A stretch of 27,919 bases of DNA, from NCBI GenBank assembly GCA_017542695.1, contig JAFXWT010000380.1:1-27919 (forward strand). The letters run 5' to 3'. This document shows positions 9,439-15,301 of this stretch, piece by piece. Position 1 is the first letter of the stretch, and every line of letters begins with the position of its first letter. Made by a program: the position numbers and the translations under genes. The notes under the pieces are model-generated. The model was not told the DNA's origin. It did no database searches and was given only the letters and a program-made list of their open reading frames with translations. Source of the stretch: Clostridia bacterium. GTDB taxonomy: Bacteria; Bacillota_A; Clostridia; Oscillospirales; CAG-272.

Positions 9439-10692
9439 ATGAAAATAGCACCGACAGAAAAACAACTGAAATTCATGTCGTGGGAGTTCGGCGCGTTCTT
9501 CCACTTCGGCATACGCACATTTAATCACGGTCACGTCGACTGGGACGGCAGGGAAATGAAAGCGAAGTCGTTTTATCCGACGCACCTCGACTGTCGTCAG
9601 TGGGTGCGCGAGGTGAAAGCCGCGGGCGCGAAATACGCAGTCATGACGACGAAACATCACGACGGATTTGCGCTCTGGCCGTCAAAGTACACCGAATATT
9701 CCGTTGCCGCGTCGCCGTGGCGCGACGGACGAGGCGACGTCGTGCGCGAATTCACCGACGCTTGCCGCGCGGAAGGCGTCGCCGTCGGACTTTATTACTC
9801 GCCGGCGCAGTGGGGCGCGACGGCGGTGACGTTTGACAAAGAGGAACAATATGACGATTATTTCATAAATCAGATATCCGAACTGCTTACAAATTACGGC
9901 AAGATCGACTATCTGTGGTTTGACGGGTGCGGCTCGGGTGACCATAAATACGATCAAAAACGCATCATAAGCGTGATACGATCTCTTCAGCCCGACATCA
10001 TCATTTTCGGAATGTGGGATCCCGACGTGTCGTGGGTCGGCAACGAGGACGGCTACGCGCCCGAGGACAACACGGGCATCATAAAAACGAACGTCCTCGG
10101 CGAGAAAAAGACGGTCTATCAGCCGCTTGAATGCGACTGCCGCATCCGCGGGCATTGGTTTTACGATCTCGATCTGTATTCGCTGAAATCAGTCGACGAG
10201 CTGTGCGCTATGTATGAGCTTTCCGTCGGTCGCGGCGCAAATCTGCTTCTCAACATCGGTCCTGACGAACGCGGGCTCTTGCCCGACTCCGACGTCGCAC
10301 GTCTGCGCCAGATGAAAGGCGAGCTTGACCGCCGCTACGCGCATCCGCTTCCTTATGAAAAAATAAAAAAAGACGGAGACACGTACACCGTCGAATATTC
10401 CGATTATACTCTGAACACGCTGATCGGAGACACGGATTTTATCCCGCTCGCCCGCGCGGTCGTGATCAAAGAGGATATAACGGCGGGAGTCGGCTCGCGC
10501 GGTTTCAAACTGTGGGCGCATATTCCGTCGAGAAGACCGATCTCTGACAAAAAGGTGTGCGTTTACGTCGGCGAAACGATAGGACATAAGCGCATAATCC
10601 GCATACCGCCGATGCGCGCGCCGAAATTCACGCTTGAAATAACGGGAAAAGACGGCGAATGTATCGTCACGGACATTGAAATTTACGGGTAA
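9439..10692 (+). CDS. GH29 alpha-L-fucosidase
   Basis: This 417-residue protein hydrolyses terminal alpha-L-fucose by a retaining mechanism, by family knowledge. GH29 features include GAFFHFGIRTF (18-28), the block AAGAKYAVMTTKHHDGFALWP (61-81) seen as a near-continuous family signature, GLYYSPAQW (117-125), and YLWFDGCG with the likely nucleophile Asp162. A beta-sandwich follows after about residue 330, as usual. The size is near that of small cytoplasmic members, and there is no signal peptide. AGGAGGG at 9428-9434 overlaps the upstream stop, so it is translated from the same message as the SGNH hydrolase. The acid/base Glu and the linkage preference cannot be fixed by eye. The operon suggests de-esterification followed by defucosylation of an imported oligosaccharide. 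Confidence 0.92.
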   Translation: MKIAPTEKQLKFMSWEFGAFFHFGIRTFNHGHVDWDGREMKAKSFYPTHLDCRQWVREVKAAGAKYAVMTTKHHDGFALWPSKYTEYSVAASPWRDGRGDVVREFTDACRAEGVAVGLYYSPAQWGATAVTFDKEEQYDDYFINQISELLTNYGKIDYLWFDGCGSGDHKYDQKRIISVIRSLQPDIIIFGMWDPDVSWVGNEDGYAPEDNTGIIKTNVLGEKKTVYQPLECDCRIRGHWFYDLDLYSLKSVDELCAMYELSVGRGANLLLNIGPDERGLLPDSDVARLRQMKGELDRRYAHPLPYEKIKKDGDTYTVEYSDYTLNTLIGDTDFIPLARAVVIKEDITAGVGSRGFKLWAHIPSRRPISDKKVCVYVGETIGHKRIIRIPPMRAPKFTLEITGKDGECIVTDIEIYG

Positions 10693-10698
10693 AACGAT

Positions 10699-10735
10699 AA
10701 CCCCTCCCGCCGCGGCGAGAGGGGTTTCGCTATTT
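10699..10735. terminator. Terminator between GH29 and the small XRE gene
   Basis: AACCCCTC (10699-10706) pairs with GAGGGGTT (10719-10726), with an inner CCGC/GCGG pairing in the loop. It is followed by CGCTATTTTT on the + strand; on the - strand the hairpin leads into ATCGTTTT. It separates convergent genes and overlaps the last codons of the XRE gene. Confidence 0.75.
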
Positions 10736-10939
10736 TTCACTGAAAAGCTCGTCGATGCTCGTGCCGAATACTTTTGCGATGCGCGGAAGCTGTGAAATAT
10801 CGGGACAGCATATCCCGCGTTCCCATTTCGATACCGCCTGCGGCGATACCCCGAGCGTTACGGCGAGCGCGTTTTGCGAAATACCGCTTTCGGCGCGAAG
10901 CCGCGCGATATTTTGCCCAAGCAAAATGTTAACGTTCAA
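10730..10939 (-). CDS. Small XRE-family DNA-binding regulator
   Basis: This 69-residue protein is almost entirely one helix-turn-helix domain of the Cro/C1 type: LGQNIARLRAESGISQNAL, then GVSPQAVSKWERG (recognition helix about residues 28-41), ending DELFSEK. It has no effector or dimerisation domain beyond the HTH, so its regulation must come from expression level or a partner. The start codon is TTG at 10939, chosen because AAGGAG lies 7 bases upstream and the HTH begins normally from there. It is the only gene on its transcript before the terminator. Expression appears to be controlled by an elaborate 5' leader containing a leader peptide and hairpins. Its DNA targets are unknown; the adjacent glycan genes are the simplest candidates, which is inference. 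Confidence 0.88.
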   Translation of the reverse strand: MNVNILLGQNIARLRAESGISQNALAVTLGVSPQAVSKWERGICCPDISQLPRIAKVFGTSIDELFSEK

Positions 10940-11112
10940 ATACGCTCTCCTTAAAAAAGTTTTCGGCGGTGCGGTTTTTTCGCACCGCCGCTCGATTTAC
11001 GGACGGAGAGCCTTTTTCGGTATTATCCGATAATACCGAGGCGGCGCAAACGTCCGAACGAATGAATGAACATCAGACCGCCTCCTTTCGTTTTATTTTT
11101 CGCTTTCGCGAT
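10940..11112 (-). promoter_or_regulatory. Structured 5' leader (putative translation attenuator) of the small XRE gene
   Basis: Read on the - strand, the leader has these parts in order: a ribosome site AAAGGAGG (11088-11081); a 16-codon leader ORF (11073-11023); hairpin 1, arms TCGGTATTATC / GATAATACCGA (11039-11017), covering the leader's last codons and stop; GCTCTCC (11011-11005); hairpin 2, perfect 10-bp arms CGGCGGTGCG / CGCACCGCCG (10990-10964); AAAACTTTTTT; then the XRE ribosome site. GCTCTCC is exactly complementary to GGAGAGC (10950-10944), which contains that ribosome site, so it can sequester it with hairpin 2 enclosed. Leader segment GCGCCGCC (11047-11040) can instead pair with the first arm of hairpin 2 (GGCGGTGC, 10989-10982; 8 bp with one G-U). 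These alternatives resemble erm-type attenuators. Transcription start is estimated from the promoter. Confidence 0.68.
11023..11073 (-). CDS. 16-residue leader peptide MFIHSFGRLRRLGIIG
   Basis: This short ORF has ATG at 11073 preceded by AAAGGAGG with 7-base spacing, stronger than the site of the XRE gene it precedes, and lies about 40 bases after a consensus promoter. The peptide contains Arg-Leu-Arg at residues 8-10, followed by another Arg. Arg/Lys-x-Arg/Lys ('+X+') motifs are known macrolide-dependent arrest motifs in leader peptides such as ErmDL, which also carries His-Ser before its RLR. The last five codons and stop lie in hairpin 1. A stalling role is inferred; the peptide could alternatively be only a translated window whose ribosome occupancy matters. 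Confidence 0.62.
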   Translation of the reverse strand: MFIHSFGRLRRLGIIG

Positions 11113-11118
11113 GGCTAT

Positions 11119-11147
11119 ATTATAAATGAATATCCGGCAAATGTCAA
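11119..11147 (-). promoter_or_regulatory. Consensus promoter of the leader/XRE transcript
   Basis: On the - strand TTGACA (11147-11142), a 17-bp spacer, TATAAT (11124-11119): a perfect sigma-A consensus. It begins 13 bases after the stop codon of the upstream SGNH gene, with no terminator in between, so readthrough from the GH130 operon is also possible. Confidence 0.88.
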
Positions 11148-11159
11148 TAAACCCGTGGT

Positions 11160-12077
11160 TTATTTGTACATCTCTATCGTTCGTTTCAAAAGTTCTCCCT
11201 GAAGCTCGGGCAAAACGTCGGCGTAAGCCATATAGTTTTTGAAAACCGAGTTCATGTCGCGCGTTTCGGTTTCCATGCGCTTGTTGAGCAGCGCCTTGCG
11301 GTAGGGAAGCGAAAACGACTTCGCGTACTGCCAGCCCATATAGTTGAACTCGACGAACATGATGTCGCGGACGATGTCCTCGATCTCAAAACGCTGCAGG
11401 TTTTTGTACGAAACGACGCAGTCTTTTTCGGGTTCTATCGCCTCCTTTGCACCGATGTCGTAAAGGAATTTTTCCGCCATCAGGTGATGGCCGTACTTGT
11501 TCGGGTGCGCTCTGTCGTCGCGGATGGGCTTTTCATACATGCGGTCGATCAGAATCTGCCTCATGTCAACGAGCAAAATCCCTTCTTCCTCGGCGATTTT
11601 CCGCACCTCGTTTGCCGCTTTTTCGAGCACCTTATCAAATCCCCACGACTTCTCGGCGTTATCTCCGTAATCGTCGTACGGCGTCGGCGTGCAAAGAATC
11701 GGATCAACGTCGCGCTCGCGGCAAGCCGCGACAAGACGGCGTATAGACGACGGAAATTCCGCGGCACGCGCCTCACGCGCGGCTACGCGCTCCGGCGTTT
11801 CGCGTGCGGGATCGTATAACCAATGCGCCATGTCGTTCATGCCGAACATAATGACGGCGTATTTAGGAAAATAGTTGAAAAAGTCAACGTAGAGGCGATT
11901 TTTCAGCTCCGCCTCGCGCGCCGTCGTGCCGGAGATTCCGCAGTTGAAAAACCTTATTTCAAGTTCGGGATAATTTTGCAGAAAATATTCGGCGACTTCG
12001 GCGATCCAGAATCCGTGCGCCGTTATGCTGTCGCCGAGGAAGCAAACGCGGTCGCGCTTTTTGAAATCAATCTTCAT
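11160..12077 (-). CDS. SGNH/GDSL-type hydrolase, single domain
   Basis: This 305-residue SGNH-superfamily hydrolase is the last gene of the GH130 operon. Catalytic blocks are FLGDSIT (Ser17), NCGISGTTA (Gly47/Gly50), FGMNDM (Asn81) and DDRAHPN (Asp188, His191). It differs in length and sequence from the SGNH protein at 8382, so it is not a recent duplicate. A helical C-terminal tail (about 230-305) follows the catalytic domain. The start at 12077 is favoured because AGGAGG lies upstream and the ATG overlaps the stop of the SIS gene (ATGA), implying translational coupling; a longer in-frame extension would overlap that gene. There is no signal peptide. Likely a deacylase for a sugar released or processed by the upstream genes, which is inference from the operon. 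Confidence 0.85.
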   Translation of the reverse strand: MKIDFKKRDRVCFLGDSITAHGFWIAEVAEYFLQNYPELEIRFFNCGISGTTAREAELKNRLYVDFFNYFPKYAVIMFGMNDMAHWLYDPARETPERVAAREARAAEFPSSIRRLVAACRERDVDPILCTPTPYDDYGDNAEKSWGFDKVLEKAANEVRKIAEEEGILLVDMRQILIDRMYEKPIRDDRAHPNKYGHHLMAEKFLYDIGAKEAIEPEKDCVVSYKNLQRFEIEDIVRDIMFVEFNYMGWQYAKSFSLPYRKALLNKRMETETRDMNSVFKNYMAYADVLPELQGELLKRTIEMYK

Positions 12078-12703
12078 TTGAATAATTCCTCCTCCATCGC
12101 CGCGCACAAACAGTGATAAACTGGAAGGTGGTATTCCTGCACTTTGAACGTTTCCGTTTCGGGTACGCGCACCGTAACGTCGCATATCTGCGACAGGCGG
12201 CTTTCGTTCGCGCCCGTCAGCGCGACGGTCTTTATTCCGAGCGCCTTCGCCGTTTCTGCGGCGCGGACGCAATTGTGCGAATTGCCTGACGTCGAGATCG
12301 TGACGAGTACGTCGTTTTCTTTCGCGTATGCATAGACGAGCTGCGCGTACATAAATTCCGCATCTACGTCGTTTGAGTAAGCTGTCAGCACTCCCGCCTG
12401 CGAGGGCAGAGAGACGGCGGGTATGCCGCCTTGCAGTTTCTCGACGTATTCACTCGCGCCGTCGCCGAGCGCCGAGCGGAATTTTGCCGCCGTACAGTCC
12501 GACATTTTGCGGCGCGAGAGGAAGCCCTTAAGCAGTTCCCCCGCGATATGCTCGCAGTCTGCCGCCGAGCCGCCGTTGCCGCAGAGAAGTATCGTTCCGC
12601 CCGCGCGGACAGACGAAACGAGCGCTTCGAGCGCCGACCTGATGTCGCTTTTGCAAACGGAAAGAGCGGGATATCGGGAAATCAGTTCTTCGAGTTTATC
12701 CAT
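12074..12703 (-). CDS. SIS-domain sugar-phosphate isomerase, GmhA-like (sedoheptulose-7-phosphate isomerase type)
   Basis: This 209-residue SIS-domain protein resembles GmhA, which converts sedoheptulose 7-phosphate to D-glycero-D-manno-heptose 7-phosphate. Supporting segments are LLCGNGGSAADCEHIAGEL (39-57), SLPSQAGVLTAYSND (98-112), TISTSGNSHNCVRAAETA (135-152) and the C-terminal KVQEYHLPVYH. Glu56 and His192 align by eye with the catalytic Glu65 and His180 of E. coli GmhA. I prefer the ATG at 12703, since GAGG lies 5 bases upstream; the GTG two codons earlier would overlap that ribosome site. The upstream stop is 9 bases away and the downstream SGNH gene overlaps by 4 bases. A heptose role is unexpected beside glycosidases; a related sugar-phosphate isomerisation or N-acetylhexosamine-linked SIS role is possible. 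Confidence 0.8.
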   Translation of the reverse strand: MDKLEELISRYPALSVCKSDIRSALEALVSSVRAGGTILLCGNGGSAADCEHIAGELLKGFLSRRKMSDCTAAKFRSALGDGASEYVEKLQGGIPAVSLPSQAGVLTAYSNDVDAEFMYAQLVYAYAKENDVLVTISTSGNSHNCVRAAETAKALGIKTVALTGANESRLSQICDVTVRVPETETFKVQEYHLPVYHCLCAAMEEELFK

Positions 12704-12712
12704 TTTCACCTC

Positions 12713-14101
12713 TTATAAGTCTCTGAAATTCTTTATCCTGTGGAACGTCTGATAATTCGAGTCGTGGAAATTGTGCGGTTTGCCGTATGACGTGCGGCAG
12801 AGGAAAATAATATCGTCGCCGTCGAAAAGCATCGAAACATATTGCAGTCCGACTACCTGCGGGTCGGAGTACCTTTCGTCGATTATGTCCGTCACGAGCG
12901 ACCAATGCACAAGGTCGGGCGAACGGAACAACGACAGCAGGTTTCGCACCGTTTTCGGCTCGTTGAGCGCGCGGCTGGCGATCATGTAGTAATACTTTGA
13001 TTTTTCGTCGTAGAGAATATCGAATTTCGACGCGGTGATGTCAACGTCGACGAGCCGCGCGTATTCGGGTTTTCTTTCCGGCTCGTCGGGGAAAACGCGG
13101 AGCAGCAGACATTTCCTTGTGGCGTAGCGGAGGAAATTAAATATCGTGCCGTCGGGGGCTGTTATGACGTTGCCCTCGATACCGCCGAGGCAGTTTTCGA
13201 CGGTTTCGCCCGCTTTCGCCGTTGCGGCAAAATCCCGATGCCGCCAGAAATCCGTCATGACCCACGCCGACGGATCGGTGTAGTCGGAAAGTCCCGCGGG
13301 CGCGGACAAAACCGCGTTGTTCATTTCCTTTTCCGCCCACGCGCCGAATTCGACGTCGGTCCAGAGCCGCCCGTGCGACTTGTGTATCTTCATCGGCGCT
13401 CGGTGGAGTCCGCGCCGAGTTGGGTTGGCGGCGCCCCGGAAAAGCACCGTCGGAAGCGACCATGTTTTGCCCTCGTCGTCCGACGCGCCGATCAGCAAGT
13501 CGCCGTATTCGTTCGACACGCCGAGCATATAAAGCCGCCCGCCCTCGACAAACATCTGCCCCCAGAAGCACGGGAACAGCTCCGTCAGATAATGCCAGCT
13601 TGCGCCGTTGTCGTCGGAATAAAAAATCAGCGTCAGATTCTGCGCGTTGTTTGCCTCAAACACGTCCATCGACGACAACAGCCGCCCGCTCGGGAGCCGA
13701 CACAGGCACGGCGAGCAGAGATATCTTCCCGAAAAATAATAAACGTCGTCTTCGGGGTGGAGATAATTCACGATATCGCCGTGAACGCTGCCCGTGCGGA
13801 AAAGGCGTGTTTCGCTCTTCGCACCGCCCTCGCGCTCGATATAAAACTCGTAGTCCTGCTCCGCGTCGAGAATGTCAAGAGAGGCGCTGTGCGCGTTTTC
13901 GAGCGGAACGGAGATATATTCGCCCTTGCCGCGCCGTCTGTAACAGAGCGTGTGGTGCGCGTTCGGCGCCCCGTTGTCTATAAAATCAAGGTAAACTCCG
14001 GTTGCCCTCGGTTGAAGGCGGCAGATATAGGGATTTTGCGCCCGCTCCGGTCTGTCGAGCGGCGTGTACGGAGTAAAATTCCACGATGAAACCGTTTTCA
14101 T
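12713..14101 (-). CDS. Sialidase-like Asp-box beta-propeller protein with N-terminal beta domain
   Basis: This 462-residue protein has two clear Asp boxes (S-x-D-x-G-x-x-W): YSDDNGASW (161-169) and ASDDEGKTW (206-214), the mark of BNR/sialidase six-bladed propellers. Residues about 20-104 look like a fibronectin III-like beta domain (YICRLQPRATGVYLDF). RSPDLVHWS near the C terminus is another blade motif of the kind seen in GH32/43/130-like propellers. The canonical sialidase (F/Y)RIP motif is not seen; the nearest segment is CRLPSGRLL (134-142). Sialidase activity is therefore unproven. No signal peptide is present. Start ATG 14101 follows GAGG and lies 3 bases after the GH130 stop, within a tight operon. 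Likely a glycan-active enzyme of unassigned specificity, or a non-catalytic binding propeller. Confidence 0.72.
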   Translation of the reverse strand: MKTVSSWNFTPYTPLDRPERAQNPYICRLQPRATGVYLDFIDNGAPNAHHTLCYRRRGKGEYISVPLENAHSASLDILDAEQDYEFYIEREGGAKSETRLFRTGSVHGDIVNYLHPEDDVYYFSGRYLCSPCLCRLPSGRLLSSMDVFEANNAQNLTLIFYSDDNGASWHYLTELFPCFWGQMFVEGGRLYMLGVSNEYGDLLIGASDDEGKTWSLPTVLFRGAANPTRRGLHRAPMKIHKSHGRLWTDVEFGAWAEKEMNNAVLSAPAGLSDYTDPSAWVMTDFWRHRDFAATAKAGETVENCLGGIEGNVITAPDGTIFNFLRYATRKCLLLRVFPDEPERKPEYARLVDVDITASKFDILYDEKSKYYYMIASRALNEPKTVRNLLSLFRSPDLVHWSLVTDIIDERYSDPQVVGLQYVSMLFDGDDIIFLCRTSYGKPHNFHDSNYQTFHRIKNFRDL

Positions 14102-14104
14102 ATT

Positions 14105-15151
14105 TTATTTCCTCGGTTCCGTACAGAGCGCGAGCAGCTCGTCGAGCGGGGCTGTCGCAAGACGGACGACCGCGTCGCCCGCGCTGTAATAAATGCGGAC
14201 GGTGTTGTCCTCTTCGAGAAGCATCCCGCACGGGAAAAGCGCGTTCGCGCGGTAACCGTCGACCGTTTCCATTTTTCCCTCGGGAACGATCAGCGGCTTT
14301 TTCGACATGCCGATCACCTTCGACGGATCGTTAAGGTCGAGCAAAGCGATGCCGATGACGTATCTCTTGCGCCAGTATTTTTCCCAGCCGTTCTTGCCGC
14401 GCGTCGGGTCGACGTCGACGGAGTGGAAGATCATAAGCCACCCCTTGTCCGTCTTTATCGGCGGCGCACCGGGTCCGATCTTGTCGTTGCAGAACGGCAC
14501 GTCCTCCGTGCCCATGACGAGCTTCGAGTTTCCCCAATAAACGAGGTCGGGCGAGTCGGATATCCATATATCGAAATAGTTGCCGTCGCGCGAGTAAACG
14601 GGCATCGGGCGTTCGAGGCGAACGTATTTGCCGTTCACTTTTTCGGGGAAGAGCACCATGTTTCTGTTTTCGGGAACGGAAATCGACTTCACGTCGAACT
14701 TTTTGAGGTCTTTAGATGTGGCGATGCCGCCGCACACGCCGTGGCGCGTGTCGACCGCAAAGCAGATAACGTACTCGCCGTCAATGAAAGACAGACGCGG
14801 ATCGTAAACGCGGCGTATTTCGTCGTCGCGCATCTCAAAGCAAGGTTCGGGCTCTACTTTGAAGTGGATCCCGTCGTCCGAGTATGCAAGACCGAGGTTT
14901 GTCTTTCCGTCGAGTATTTGGCGGTCGAAATCGCCGACGTCATTGCGGAAGATCATGATGTATTTGCCGTCCTTTTTCAGCACGCCCGCGTTGAACGTCA
15001 GCGCCGAGCGATACGGCACGTCGTTATGCGTCAGCACCGGCTCTGGATAGCGAGTGATGCACGCCGCCGTTTTGTAGATGGACTCGTCCACCGTTTCGTT
15101 CGGTTTCGCCATAGTGAAGAGATTTGAATTTACCATTCCGTTAGTTGACAT
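14105..15151 (-). CDS. GH130-type glycosidase / mannoside phosphorylase
   Basis: This 348-residue five-bladed propeller of family GH130 is the first gene of its operon. Family members phosphorolyse or hydrolyse beta-mannosides, usually inside the cell. Family-like segments are FNAGVLKKDGKYIMIFRND (53-71), NLGLAYSDDGIHF (85-97) and RVYDPRLSFIDGEY (114-127), where Asp117 is the candidate general acid, then the phosphate/sugar-site region around GPGAPPIKTDKGWLMIFHSV. Whether it is a phosphorylase or a hydrolase depends on phosphate-binding residues I cannot align by eye. The ATG at 15151 is preceded by GGAGG with suitable spacing; upstream in-frame codons run into the promoter. No signal peptide is present. 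The three following genes are coupled tightly, so they should share its substrate pathway. Confidence 0.85.
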   Translation of the reverse strand: MSTNGMVNSNLFTMAKPNETVDESIYKTAACITRYPEPVLTHNDVPYRSALTFNAGVLKKDGKYIMIFRNDVGDFDRQILDGKTNLGLAYSDDGIHFKVEPEPCFEMRDDEIRRVYDPRLSFIDGEYVICFAVDTRHGVCGGIATSKDLKKFDVKSISVPENRNMVLFPEKVNGKYVRLERPMPVYSRDGNYFDIWISDSPDLVYWGNSKLVMGTEDVPFCNDKIGPGAPPIKTDKGWLMIFHSVDVDPTRGKNGWEKYWRKRYVIGIALLDLNDPSKVIGMSKKPLIVPEGKMETVDGYRANALFPCGMLLEEDNTVRIYYSAGDAVVRLATAPLDELLALCTEPRK

Positions 15152-15186
15152 GATTCGCCTCCGAAAATATATAATTTTACAAAATG

Positions 15187-15215
15187 ATATTATCATAAAA
15201 AGCGTGCTTTGTCAA
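15187..15215 (-). promoter_or_regulatory. Promoter of the GH130 operon with overlapping palindrome
   Basis: On the - strand TTGACA (15215-15210), a 17-bp spacer ending in TGA, TAATAT (15192-15187). A perfect 13-bp palindrome ATGATATTATCAT (15184-15196) covers the -10 and could be a repressor operator. Confidence 0.75.
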
Positions 15216-15242
15216 TATTTTGCACACCTTGAAAAATGGGTA

Positions 15243-15271
15243 TTGTAAAAAAAATCATTCGGTGGTAAAAT
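15243..15271 (+). promoter_or_regulatory. Promoter of deoB-cdd-pdp
   Basis: TTGTAA (15243-15248), 17-bp spacer ending in TGG, TAAAAT (15266-15271). The palindrome TGATATCA (15271-15278) immediately follows the -10. Its -35 is 27 bp from the -35 of the divergent GH130 promoter, so the two could share a regulator. Confidence 0.68.
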
Positions 15272-15301
15272 GATATCAGAAAAAGTAAAAGAGGGCGGAA
15301 A

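Noticed and set aside
10964..10990. Hairpin 2 as a simple terminator for the + strand GH29 transcript
   Set aside because: It has no T run on the + strand, and GH29 already has a terminator at 10699-10735; its place in the XRE leader explains it better.
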